The position numbers and the translations under genes are program-made. 64,000 nt of DNA from Volvox africanus (Eukaryota; Chlorophyta; Chlorophyceae; Chlamydomonadales; Volvocaceae), in NCBI GenBank assembly GCA_030268105.1, contig BSDZ01000080.1, positions 5,815,501 through 5,879,500 of the forward strand, written 5' to 3'. Below, one piece after another: positions 21,695 to 35,400 of the stretch (position 1 is the stretch's first letter; each line of letters starts with the position of its first letter). The notes beneath the pieces are model-generated. The model was not told the origin of the DNA. It saw only the letters and a list, made by a program, of their open reading frames with translations, and searched no databases.

Positions 21695-23416
21695 GTATGG
21701 GTTGCATGCTACACGTGCACGTAATGCATGTTACACCTGCCTAGAGTGGCCTTCTGGTGGAAGAGGTTCACGAGAGGTTGTGAGAAGCTCCGTGGCAGCC
21801 TCAAGTATAGCGCTGAAGGTTGATAGAGCTGCGGCCCTGTGACGGCACGCTGACAGCAGTGCAGCCATGTGAAATGCAAGAGGCGGTAATCGCTTGGATG
21901 AACTGGTGCAATTGCTTCAGTGCAGTGCATCATCTGCTGCAAATCTCCATTATTTAGATCCCATAGGGTACACCTGTAGGTACGATTCAGTGGGATGTAG
22001 GGCGGCCTGCACTCGACTGAGTGCGTGCGTTCACTCAGGTCACCTATATGGCTTCATCAAGTTGTTAGTGAAGAAGAGGAACGTTGTTACACAGTTGGCG
22101 CAAGTGGCAGCTGTGGGGACGCCACAGGGCCATCAAGGGAAAATGCCATATCTTGTTTTCTAAGCTCGTGAAATTGTATAAGATGGTGCTAAACCTGGCG
22201 TGTTGGCCACTGGGGACGGGTATGCCGCAACATAATGTTAGTTGTCTCCAAACACTACGTTACATGCTAGAGCCCAACCAGGGCGATAATGAACAGTTGT
22301 GAGACGGAGTGGGCAAGGAAGCGGCGACAATGGACAGCCATGAAAGGCAGCCGCGACAAAACAATAAAACGTCCTAGTCAGCACGGTCTGTAGCACTACA
22401 TAAGCCACTCCAAACACCGACGTCACTGCGTCCTAACAGGAGCCGTCCGGCTCCAGAACCAGGGACGCTCGTCCTCCGTATATTGCTGGAAACCCTGGTT
22501 TGCTTCGCAAGCTCAGAAGATTGATACGTTATATTCCGATGGCCATGTACAATTCCTTGCTTAGGGTTCGTTCCGGCTTGGGCTTGGGCATTATTAGGTA
22601 AATCGACCTTTCGTGTTTATATATAATACTGTCAATTCCGTGGAAGATAAATACCATGGACCGGTGAAATGCTCCAGTCATGCTGAAGCGGGTGCCAGTG
22701 TTGCTAGTTTAGGGTTGGGACTTGATGCTACGACGCGCAAATAATGTCGACATAAGGACCAACTGGTCCTTGCCCGAATTGTTAATCGCCTTCGTCTTAG
22801 ATGGTTATCGAATGTGGGGAGGGCCTAACCCTGCTCTCCTGGCTCGTCCGTAGCTTTTCTGATTACCTAACGTGGCGTCCCGTCAAGGCTTATGATTTTG
22901 GTCTTCACAGGTCGTAGATCAAGCAGGCTATGGGGTATCGGAATCAGGATCGGAGCACCTGATCGGAACCCTCTAAGTTATCACTTTCAACCATTCATAC
23001 TACGCAAGATCAATAAGATATAAACGTCTCCAAACATCTATGTATTATCCCTTTAAAGTTGAATTGATATTGAGCAATCACGCACTCTACCTCTGCGGAA
23101 ACCGCTGCTCTGAAACCAAAGCGACGGCCATTCCAATCAATAAGCTTTGCGGCTACGTATTTACACAATTAGAACCAAATTGAAATGGTACTTATGAAAT
23201 ACAACTCACGATCAACCCAACCGTTTCGGTATTTCTTGTTGCGACAGTTTGGTGTGCAATAGACGTGGCCATGCCATCGTACTCTTCGTTATGATTCGCT
23301 TTCGGTATCTGCGAATTTGAGTTGTTCGAAAGCTCTTTACAGACTTGGGTTCGTCAACGGTGGCTGGCGGCGTGGAAATCTGCGGCGCACACTCTTTTGA
23401 CTTGGGTGTCCGTCAC
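21557..23416. other. Intergenic region between the C12orf56-like and OPR-like genes
   Basis: About 1.9 kb with no recognisable gene. It contains the TA microsatellite at 21618-21690 and a noticeably AT-richer stretch from about 22540 to 23300 that probably includes the promoter and 5' UTR of the OPR-like gene. I found no canonical TGTAA signal close to the C12orf56-like stop codon. Confidence 0.5.
21618..21690. repeat. TA microsatellite
   Basis: Almost uninterrupted TA dinucleotides with two CATA interruptions at the left end, about 60 bases past the C12orf56-like stop codon, probably within its 3' UTR. Confidence 0.9.
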
Positions 23417-26400
23417 ATGCAAGCATGCGTCAATCTATTACTCGTCAGTTTGTGGTTCAGGTGAGCTGTCGGTGTATCGACGTCAACATACTGTTCAGCA
23501 GCGCGCGTACACATCAGGGACACGGCATCCGGTCCGCCATAGACTTCGCGTCGTCACTCCGAAAAAGCGTCCGCTAATCTTCTCGTGCCGCTGAATTGGA
23601 CAGTGTTCTTCCCGCACCTCTGCAGCATGAGACGTCACGGCCGTCCTTGCCGCCGCCACGTGCAAGTTCCGGAGGCATTCCAGCACAGAACGTCCCTTCT
23701 ACGCCTCCGCAGGCCCAGCTTCCAGTAGGCCCAGCTTCCATAGTGAACTCGGTAACTCAGACTCCAGCGTATGCTCCACCTATTCATGCGCCAGTACTGC
23801 GACCCAGTTCTGTGTATTCTCCGCCTGGGGCATACATTAACTCTGCCCCAGCATATTCGGAATACAGCTGTGCACCACAAACAGACCCAAATGCATTCGA
23901 CACTTCAAGCGATTTGGGACAGCGAGCGCTCATGGAGTACATTGCTCTGGTACAGGACCAGGTCAGATGGGAAGGGGACGCCGTGTAGGTGAAGCTGTAT
24001 GATGCTCGCTAGTGGGCAGCAATGTCGTACAGAGCAGCCCTCGCACAGGATGTATGGGAACCCTTTTGGCAATTCCTTACCTTGCATATGGCTCGCAGCT
24101 GGGACTGCTAATACTTCCACTTAATGTACGTGCATGATTATGTTTTTGTGCTGTTGGGCAGGGCGCAAGAACGAGCAGCGGCTATAGGCCGGACGTAAAT
24201 CCTTTTAGTCTCTGGTCCAAGTTGTGATTCTGTACGTAGTCATCTACACTCCTAATCCCCATTTCCAAGAGTATCCTATTAACCGTCACCTTGAAAGTTG
24301 GTATAATATACATAAAATTGGTATATAAGTTTCCCCGTGACGTTATCTGGTATGTCTCACAATGACAGGATATGAGTTCTCCAAAACCTTCATACTCAAA
24401 GTTGACACTTCCCATGCCCAACGCAACCCGTTTGCCCGACGGGACTGCACCCATCCGCACCTCAATTGGTCACAGCTAGCGGCAGTGAACCAGGTTGTCG
24501 CTTCTACTGTAGCCCAGAACCAGGCTCTCACCGCCCAGAACCAGGCGCTGCTAGAGGAGTTAAAAATCATCAAGCATCAAGTGCAGGCGTTGACCGGGCC
24601 GTGGGCAGTTAACCAGGCCGCTGCGGCAATGGACGCTGGGACACTTTCAGAAGGGCCGCCAATTCCTTCAGGTGTCCCACGGACGTTAGCGATTGCTGCG
24701 ACTCAGCCGCAGTTGGCTGTGGCGGCGTTGGCAGCGACATCTGAAGCGGAAAGTGTGGCAACCAGGGAGGATGCTATTGCAGAGGCTTTATCTCAGCAGC
24801 GGAATTCCCCATCTGACGGCGCAGCAACAAAAGCTGCGGCACCGTCTGCACCTACGACGGCTGCGTTGGCGGCGACAGGGATAGCTCAGACAGCGCAAGC
24901 GCGTAAGCCATTGCTACGGCAATTACTGCCGCTATCGCCAGTACCTAGTTCCGACCCCGTGGTTGAGGCGAAGGTACAGCCCCAATTAAACGCTGTTGTC
25001 ATGTCGAAGCCGGGGTCGGAATCCTCTGCACCGGCCAACGTGCTTGCGTCTGATGTTTATGCATCTGTGGAATGTGAAGACACACCTCTGCAACTGCTGT
25101 CCCTTGTCGCATCGGAACTGGCGAGCTTGACAGAAGTCGCCAACCCCGGGGCGGGCGGCGCAGCGCAGCCAGCAGAGGCGCTCAGGTCTTCCCGGGGAGC
25201 GACAGCGGTCACCGTTTCGTTGAGCGGCCCGATGAGCCGTGTACGTGAGCAACCGCAGAGCTCGGCCACCAAGTCAGGAGAAGCGGCCACAGTGGCAATT
25301 GCAGCGGCACATAACGGGTACACCGTGGCGGCCATGCCGGAGGGCACCGTGGCAGCCCCACCTCAAAGCGTACGACTGCAGGGCCGTGGTGGCCGTTACG
25401 TGGGGCCTCCACGGGCGGGTCTAAATACGGGTGGTGCGCCAAGCGTCGCGACCTCAAGTTGGCGTGGCATACACCTATTGGACGGAGCCCAAGCCAGCAC
25501 TGGCGCAACCCCGACTGGCACTAGCAGCGGCGCTGCGGCTGGGAATAGGTCCAGCGACACAGTCAGCAGCAGCTGGGCGGGAATCACCGGTCGGGGAGGA
25601 AAGCGGATTGGCGCAGGGTCGACTCCGGGCGCTGTGGCGGGCCCAGGAGATGGCGCCGCGAATGCTGTTTCGGTCACAAACATCAGGACTGCTAATGATG
25701 AAGCGGTGGAGCCGTCGGGGGCGGCGACGGCAGGCATTGCTGTTGGCGCCGCGGCGGTAATGGAGAAGCGCATCCGCTTAAGCTCTACTGCGAAAGAGAT
25801 TCGAGCCATTATCGAGGAGGAATGCCTGAGTCCGCAGCAAGTTGTGCTGGCAGCGAAGCAGCTCCCGTGCATTGCCCGTCTGGCCCAAGAGCGGCAGCAG
25901 GAGCTGCTAGGGAGTTTCACTGCGAGCAAAGACGCGGAGGCGGAGTTGATGACATTACGTGTGGGTGCGGGTGCACGTATTGCGCCCTGCTGTCCTGTGT
26001 CATCCATTCCCTATCTACTTCTCATACATCTGGCGCCCGCCCCCTGCATATATCCCTAGATGTTGAGCACTTGCGGACATATGCGAGTGCCGTTTATCCT
26101 CGGACCGGCATGATTGCGTCATCTATGTATGTGCACGCATGTGCGTACGCGCGCTTAAGAGCATCACGACTTCTTAACTGCATGGCCAATCAGCTGGTCG
26201 TCTTACGCCGGGGCTCGGCATGTGCTCTCGCCCTTTCGGAGCCCCTTTCATCACCTCCTTCCAGCTCGCCTGCTGTTTGCCTGTGCTTTCCTCCGTGCAG
26301 GAGCTGTTCCTTCGCCTTACGGCTCGTTTCCATGCAATCATGCGATCGAATGCACTGGCATCTCTGCGTCCCGCCTTCCTGCCCAGTTATTTGGAATTGA

Positions 26401-29400
26401 CTGCCGTTAGCGGCGAGCTATGCCAGCCGCCATCACGCTCGTTCGCCAGCGCGCTGCGGCAAATGGTCGCGCAGCACGTGGATGAAGTGGCTCCGGAAGT
26501 GGCCGCCGCTGCCGTAGCGGCGGTGGCGCAATTGGATGGAACGGTGGCACCTGGAGTGTTAGAGCGCGCATGCAAGGTCGTAGCAGAGGGCAGGGCGCGG
26601 CTGGTGGACTGGAAAGCTCTGGTGGCGGCAGGGCAAATTGCGCCCTTAGGCCGCATAGGGGTAGAAGCGGCGCAGGTGGTGCTGAATGATCCTGAGACCA
26701 CCTCTGCTGTAGATTGCACTTCCAATGTGGCGGTCCTGGACGCGGAGGCAGTTTTGGGAGCGGCGCGGGGCGTGCTGGCGTGCAACGGTGCGGGCGTGAC
26801 AGTGCCGCCGGTGCGGCTACGACCTTTGGAAGCTGCGTGCCGGGGCGAGGGTGTGCTGGCGGTTATGGGACCGTCAGGCCAGCTGCTGGTGGCACGTGCT
26901 TTTGTCGCTGCAGGGTGCGAGCCCGAGGTGAGGGTGTTGCCAGAATCATTTGTTTGACAAGCCTACGTCATGGCGTGTCATCGTGTCGTCTGCTCCTTTA
27001 TCCTCCAAGACCTCCGCATCCTGGGTACGTGTACTCAGCACAGGTCGCGCGCCGCTTGTGCGTCCCTCAAGCTTTAACCGCAAGGCTTTCTGCAGCCCCC
27101 TGTCCCAACTTTATCCTTCCGCCGCCGTTGTTTTCCGATTTCCCCCAGGATGTCTGGCTTGACATGTGGGAGCGGCAGGTCGTAGCGAGCATGTCACGTG
27201 CATCGCCTATGCAGGTTGCAGCGCTCGCTGCAGCGCTGCACGCCCTGGCATGCATCGATGCGGCACACTGTTCTGGCAGGCCACGGCGCGACTTCGTGGC
27301 AGCGGCTTCGGAGCGCCTGCTGTCAGGGTCTCTCAGCGCAGGCGTAACCTCCGGTGCTTCCGCCTGCGCGTTGGCGCAGCACATTGGGGAGCTATCTGCT
27401 GGAGCAAACAATGGTAACATCGTTGTGCCGCCCCACAATGCGAGACGGCTGGCGGCGGCGCTGCTCAGCATCGCAACCGTGTCCCTGGCTTCCCTTGACC
27501 TGCCCCATCTCGCGGCATTGGTTTCGGGGCTGAGCTTGTTGGAGGTCAGCGCCCCGGCGGAGGTGTGGTCTGCATTGCTGTCACGTGCAACGGACGAGCG
27601 AGCAGCGATGGAGATAGCAACTGCCGCAGCTCGTCGCGCACTCGAGCTAGGACTGCCAGGGGGCATTAAGCCCGCGTCTCTGGAGCATTTTTTATCCGTC
27701 GGAGGCAGGCACGTTGGCGAGTTACCGGCGGCGTCGCTGGTGGGTCTTCTGGGTCTGGTGGCAGCGGTTGATGGGGAGATGCGGCCCAGGCTGATGTCGG
27801 TGGTCCTGACGCGCCTGTACGACCAGGCAGCGGAATTGGGACCGCGCGACGTCGCTTTCTTGTTCGCTGCCATGGACGCGCTGTCGGTACTGCTGACACA
27901 GCCATTGACAGCGAGGACGCCGGTGGTGGCAGGTGACAAGCAAAATGGCGACTGTGATGCCGCTGACGCTGCTGCGTCCCGCACCCCCGCTATGGTGTTG
28001 CACCGCACGGCAGAGGCGGTGCTGGTTCCGGAGCAGGTCCTCGCGACTCTCGGATTAGAGCGTACAGCGGAGCTTCTGGAGTTGGTGGCACGGCTGCAGC
28101 AGACAGTGACTGCAGCCTCGCGACTGCCTTTAGTTCCCGAGGAGGGCTCTGCAGGGTCAGCCTCCGTTGCCTCGGATGTGGAATCCTCAAGTGGCGATGG
28201 CTGTGGCAACTGCCGCCTCATGCCGCGTCGCCATGTACTTGAACTGCTGCGGCTGCTACAGCCAATGCTGTCGGAGGCTTCGCCAAAGGTGCTGGCGACG
28301 TTGGTGATCAGTGCCGCGGCGCTGGAGCTGCCGGTCGAGCCAGATTGGCTGGCAGCTATCGTGGCAAATATTCTGTCAGCGGCGCTGCTTCTCGATCCGA
28401 TGACCTGGTCTCGGATTGCTGCGGCTCTCACACGGTGCGAACAGCTTGCAGGCCTGGCCCCCGGCAGCGCTGGCGGCAATTGGCTGGATGCGTTTTTGGA
28501 CGGTATTCAGAACAAGGTGGCGGCAGCGCCTCCGGCGGCGCTGGCTCTGACGCTCCAGGTCCTGGTATCGCACAGCCGCCAGCCGTCGGCGTCGTGGACG
28601 ACCAGCTTCCTCGCAGCGGCGATGTCTTCACTTGAGGCGCGGCTGCCGCTAACGCAGGCTCAAGCTGCGGGTGCTGCGGCAGCAGCGGCGTCTATCGCGG
28701 CTGGCCGGGCACGGCCTGCAGGTCGCCATGCTGCTGCTGGTCCTATGTCCTCTTCTACAGTAGCAGTGGTGGCGACAACGTCGTCGAAGCTGCCACAACA
28801 GCAAGCCCCAGACGTGGGACCTGTGCAGGGCCCTGTTGCAAGCGCATTTACGCCACAGCAGTTATCGCACTTGTTGAGCGGCTTGGCGGCGCTGCAGCTC
28901 CGGCAGTACGTCACGTCGGCATGGCTAGTGGCGGCGGCGCGGCAAGTGGAGGGGCGCGCTGTGCACTTCACGTATCGCGACCTGACAGAGGCGCTGTACG
29001 GCATTGTGCGTCTCGGAGGCTGCGTCCGGGATGCGGCATGTAACCAGTTGTTCATTGTGTCTCTTACAAAGATGTCCACCACTACGCTGGCGTTGCTAGC
29101 TCGCACACTGGCAGTGGCAGCGGCAGCTGAGGGACGCAAGGTTAGTCCTAAATGGTGGGAGGAGGCGCAGAGGGCAATAATCGCCAAGCTTGGCGGTGCT
29201 GATGTGGCCTTGACGGCTGATGCCGCTAATGATGTTGGCACCGCTGCCGCAACCTGGCAGACTAGCGACCTATGCTTAGCGGTTGAATCGGTTCTAACTT
29301 TGCATCGGCAAAAAGACGTCGGCATTACCGATGCGCTGGCGACAATGCTGGCGGAGGTAGTGTGGCGCGATCGCGGCAGCGGTGGTGCCGCTGTCGCTGC

Positions 29401-32400
29401 GGCACTATCGCCTGACGCAGCTGTATTCTACGTGGAAGCTTGCGGTAAAACACCGCAGTTGGGCCGCCCACCGCTGATACTGCTCGAACAGTATCTATCG
29501 TACAGCACCCGGTTGCTGGGCAAGTTTGCTGCAGGGGACGACCGCCAGGCTGCTGATCTTGGCGATTTTACTAAGTTACAGCAACACTCAGAACCAAGCA
29601 GCACCACCAGAGGTGGGGCAACTGGCAAGAGGGAGAGGAAGCGCGCCAGGGAGCGCGTTGCCAAACAAGCCGGTGGCAGTGCCGTTCCTGTTGCCAGTCC
29701 CTTCCTGGAGCATTTGCAATCCGCCATTACGGTGGGCAGGATGTTAGTGGGCACGCCTGACTCAGAGCGCCCAACAACAGCACCGCAATGGTTCATGGCA
29801 TTGGCCGCAGGGGGCGCGGCTGCGGCCCGGTCGCTGTCAGTGAGCTCCGCCGCAGGCATGCTGTGGCTGCTCGCGAAGCTTGAAGGGAGCGCCGGCGGCA
29901 GCGCAGTGGTTGCGGAACAGCGGGCGGCGCTGGCTGAGCAAGTGCAAGGATTGGTGGCGCGTGTTAGCGACTCGGCGGCTGACGCCTGTAGAGGAGCCGC
30001 TGCAAAGACCCAGCGATCCGCCTTAGCGCATGACGCGGTGGTGGAGACGGTCTGGGCTCTCCAGGCGCTGGGCTTCGCGCCCAGTGAAGAGTAAGGATAG
30101 GGACAGGTAGCAGCATTGCCGATGGAGACAGGGCTCTGCCGATGGAAACCCTAAGTTCACAGTACATGTTGGGTTGTATTCGCGCCGTGCCTCTGCAACA
30201 CCTACCGACACTGTTCCGTGAGTGTCATTGCCCGTATCTAACCTAGATTTTGATGAGAAATTTTGCACCCTTCTGCGAGGCTGGAGGTCCCTGCTGACAC
30301 CTCTTACTTGCCCGGGTGCAATGCAAAGCGCAGTCGCATTAACAAGAGGTATATTGCTGGTGTCTTAGCCCAGGCGTGTTTTCCGCTATGAGCTCTTGCC
30401 TATCCTTCGCCGCATGATAACCACACCCTTTCACATCCGTCGCCGCGACAGGCTCCTCCAAGGTCTATCTCACGCGTTGCCAGGACGCCTGGCAACCCTG
30501 TCGCCGGCGGAGGTCCTGCCGCTGCTGAAGGCACTCTCTGACGGTGGCGCGGCCGGCGCCCGTGCCGTCACCGAGGCCGATATTGCACCTTCTCCAGCGG
30601 CTGGTCCAGGGAGGGCTGCGGTTGCAGGGACCGGTGGCGGCGCCGCTGCGTCTGTGTACCCATCATTGAAGCTTGCGACAGAGCTGGGGCAGTACCTCGA
30701 GGTGCATCTCCCAGACCTCTCGGATAGCGAGATCGTGACAGCCATGGCATTAGCGGTCAAGTTGGACCTTGCATTGCCGCCGGCGGTGATTGCCGTCGGA
30801 AGCACGCGCTTGGCCAGGTCGGCAATGACCGGCTTGTTGCGGGGCAAGACGCTCTTTCAAGCCGTCCTGTCGCTGAATAAGCACGGCGCCAAGCCTCCCG
30901 AGGACGAGTTGGAGCAATTGTGCGATGCAGTGGCGGAGAGCGCACTTGACGGCACACTGGGTGGTGTACTGCAGATCGCGAACGCGGCAGCAGCAATTTA
31001 CGACATGGGTGCACGCCCGGGGCCGGAGTGGCTGGGCATGGTGGGCGAGGCAGTGCTGGACGATTTGGCCGGTGGAACTTCCTCTCACGGCTCCGTGCGG
31101 CGGCCGCCACTGACTGCACGCGGACTGATCATTGCGCTCCACGAGTTATCGGCAAGGTATGAAGCCAACCACGTGACGCTGGCAATGGCAGCATGCCGCG
31201 CGGCGATGGATGATCTGGAGGGCCAGCTGGCGTTGGCACAGGGCGTTTTGGTACCCCACCCACTGCAGCACCGGCAGGGGTGGGGATGGATGGCGCCAGC
31301 GGCACCGACGGATTCAGCAAATCTGGGCGTAGGTCAATCCCAGCGGCCGGGGAATGATGAAGAAGAGGACGAAGGTCTGGGGGTATCAGAAGAGGAGGTC
31401 TTAGGGCTGGACCCGGAGTTGCTGACGCCTTTGCGGCTGGCTGATATGGTCCGGCTATTGACAGGCCTTATTGAGGCGCGGCAGGAGCCTCCCAAGGCCT
31501 TTTGGGAGCTGCTGGAGCGAGCGCTGCGGCCGTCACTGCATCAGCAGCAGTCATTGACAAACGCTGGCAGCGGTGGCAGTGCACCTGCGTTACTGCAGAT
31601 TTCTGACGGGGACCTTTGCGAACTGTTGGCGGCGATGCGGCGTATGAGCAGCTTCCCCTCGGAGGCTTTCTTACAGGTACGGTCAGGTTTCTGGTCCCCC
31701 AGTCTATGTCCTTGTTTGTGTTGCGATCAATTGGTGAAGTACGTTCTACGTGGCGGTAGCGTGGCGGTATACCTGTTGCTCTTGTGGTCGTCCAGGAGTT
31801 AAAAAAGCGGATGTTTGCGCGTGAAGCAGGTTCAATTTCTGCATCCGGAACATCAACCGTTGTTTCGGTTGCCGGGTAGGTCTGCCTGGGATGTTTGGCT
31901 AATGAACTCCCGTGTTTGACCTGTTTTACGATTCTACGTTTGCCTGCCTGTCCATCCGCCGCGCTGTCCCCATTTTGTCTCTGCTGCTCACTTGGGTGCC
32001 CATCCGTCGTCTGCCCTCCCGCGCACTGCGGTTCTGAACCTTGGGGTCCCCGTCCGATTACATGTCCTCCGCAGGATATGGAGGGCTACCTGGGCAGGCG
32101 GATGCCACTGCAAGGCCACCGCTTACTGGCATTCTTCAGCTCTCATTGCGTGGCTCGTGGGTACACGCCGGAACCCAAGTTCATGCGCTTGTTCCGGCAG
32201 CGTGTTGAGGTGAGGGTGGCGGCGCTGCACCGCGCTGCACAGGGTTGCAGGGCCCCTTCATGTAGCCACTTCGTACAACCCTCAATGAGTCCGAGGATAA
32301 CGATGGCAACACTACTACGCGAGATCAGATAGCTGTCGAAAGCATGAGCTAAAACGTCAAACCCAAGTAGCCTGCACGGTCATGACTCGACAAGTCGTCG

Positions 32401-35400
32401 TCAGTGCTGCAGCGGCATTTGTCGATGGTGCTGATTGCTGATGTCCGGGACACTTGGAGGGGTGAACATGTTGAGGTTGGCAGGCAATGGCAAATCAGGT
32501 TTGCCTCCGCTCCGACGACCCTACAGGAAGTGCTCAGCCAGGTAGACACCCAGTCGGCGCTACTGCTGGTGCACTTCTTGCTCGTGGAGGCGATCATGGG
32601 CGCTCCCCAGGGAGCGGAGCGGTCTGGCGACTCAGGCCGGGCACTAGAGAAGCGCAAACAACTGTTGCAGGTGAGTTCTTATATGAAGAGGATAACATGG
32701 TGCTGAGTGAGCGCATGTGCATCAGTTGTCAGTTCGGGCAGTAGGGCAGGGTAGGGTTGTTCAGTGGCGCAGTAGGGCTGTGCGCTAGGGGAAGACCAAG
32801 CCTCTGGTGGGGCTGGCAGTATGTTGGGATGGGGACACCGTGCCGGATGGTCATCGGTGAAATAGAGGGCCACAATCATTAGTGACAGGCTAACCATTTA
32901 TGGGTCCTCAAATCTCATTTTTCAGTTTCGATTGTCCCTCTACCGTGCAGCTAGCTATCTGCCATTTGCGCTCTCCTCTTCAGCCACATTGCGAGCGTCA
33001 ACACAGAAACCCGATGCGATCTCCCGCCCTCCCCCCCGACACACACTACCGTTGTCATGCAGGGCCTGCTGGAATGCACTGAAGGACAGGAGCTGCTCAT
33101 GTTTGCGGAAATGACCGAGGGCGACTCGCGCACCTTGGTCATTCTGTTGACATCACTCATCGGCAACTTTGGCCTACGCCCGCCCCACGCCACATCCCCG
33201 GAGCGTCGAGCTGCCTGGCTAACTGCGATGCAGGCGCTGACCATAGGCTGCATGGATCACATTGGCTGGGATCACGTCGCAACGCTGTTGTGGCTGGTTC
33301 GTGGCAGTGGCTTCAGTCCGGAGGGCGAGTGGTTAACGGCGTTTTACATGTACGAGATTTCATGGGTTGGGAGAAGCTGAACATGGCAGCAGTGTCCTAC
33401 TTAAATTATTCCCTGCGTGGAAGTGTAACTTGGGACGAAGCGATTGGCGGTCAAGCCATGGCTCACGGCTGACTGCTCCCGATTGGCTCAAGCTGCCATT
33501 TGCGGTCCGTGTATGGTATTTATTGTGGTGCCTTCACCTCTCTAATTTGCCGCCGCTGTGAACTAACTCCTTGGCAGGGGCTTGGAGGCATCGGCCTCAA
33601 CCGCAGCCCCGCACGAGGTGGCCGCTGCGGCCATTGCAATTGGCAGGTGCGGCTTCGTGCCCGCCCTGGCGCCGACGCTGCCGGCACGACTGGCGGCGGT
33701 GCTGGAGACGCGAATGCGTGAATTCGCTTCCATCGACCCACGGATCCTTGCCCAGTTGCTCTACGCCATAGGAGAGATGGGCCACACCGTACGCACGGAG
33801 GTGTTGCAGGCGGCGGAGGTGCTGATGGAGCAGCCACTGGCACGGGCGCCGGAGGTGCTGTGGGAGGCACGTATGGCTTTATCGGCGTTGCCACCAACTG
33901 CGGCACGGACTGAGACGGAGGCGACGGCGGAGGCGGAGGCCAGGTTGATGGCTACAGCCGGGGCGGCGGAGGAGCTGCTGTGCGAGGAAAACTTGTTGAC
34001 TTCCTGCTTGGTGAGTGGAAAGGGCCAGAGTAGAGGGAATAAGGATAAGGAACGACGTAGCTGATACATGTCTGGCGGCAGTGTACGAGGTTTCGGCGAT
34101 GCCTCGGTGTGTGCCAGGTCTATTTGCGCGTTGCAACCCCACCCACCGATATCCCGCCCTTATCCCCCCCCCCACACACACAGGCACTGTGGATTCATGG
34201 ATACCGCCCAGGGCCCCGCCTTGCGGATGCGCTCATGAACGCCGCCGGGATATTACATGGAGGGACGCAGCAGCTGCTGCAGGAGATGAAGGCAGCAGAC
34301 GGGCGCAGCGGGCCGCCGCCGATCTCGTCCTGCCTGTCATGGTCCAACCTGAAGGACTTGAGCACCGTGCTGACCGTGCTGGTGGACTGGGACGTGCAGC
34401 CAACGGAGCAGTGGCGGGATGCCGCAGCCACGGCGCTGGTGGCGCTGGCGATGTTTGGGGGGCAGCAGCAGGAAGAGACCGCGCTGGTGAAGCAGGCAGC
34501 GGCGGTGAGTACTGGGTGCATGTGCTTCAGGCGCTGCTTACATTTTAGCGATGCCGAGCATCGGCGGTGGAGAAGCGTGGTGGTCCTGCGTGCTTGTGCC
34601 TGGTTCCGGGTGATCTGGTGGGAACGTGGGACGGAGTGCCTGTTTGTGCTGCGCCATTCTGTGTGGTTTCGCCGCTATATTTCACCGTGTATCATCTCCA
34701 TGAATTTGACCGGCTTTAATTTGGTTATTTCCGCAAATTTTCGCCTTTCACGTGACATCGTGCAGGCCTTGGAACGCCTGGGCCACCAGCTCAGCAATCA
34801 GGAGGTACTGGCGCTGCAGCGCTTAGTGGAGGCCCGACAGTACGGCTATCCAGTAGACCAGCGAGTGATGCAAATGATTAACGACATGCTAACGGATATC
34901 CTCGCAAAGTCATTTGCGTGTGGCGACGGCGCTGGTCCCGGAGAGGCGCCTTTGCAGCCGCCTGTTAAGCCGCTTCACGATGGACCCAAAGCAGCGTGGC
35001 CAGGCCGCAGGACAGTGAGCTCGAAGGCGGTGGCGCCAATGGATAGGATTAGTCCCCAACTTGGCGGCGTTGCGTTCACATCCGATGCAAGAATGTTTAG
35101 TGCTGGGTCTGCAGCACAGGCGGGCGTGCAGCAGGGCCCTGTGGCGACGGCGGACTACCGAGACCTTAACGCCGGGCCCACCCATGGTAACCGCCAGGGC
35201 GAATCTAGCGAACGGCCTACGGATGCTGGGCAACCGCTGCAACTAAAAGGGGGGAGCAAGATCGTGGCTCTATCGGAAGCAGCGGAGGCGATCGTGGAAG
35301 CCCTGAATGCAACTGAGCATGAGGGGCAAACGTCTGGTGCAGCGATGACTGACTTCACAGCGACGGAAGCAGTTGTAATGCCGGTTGAGGCGGAGGCTGC

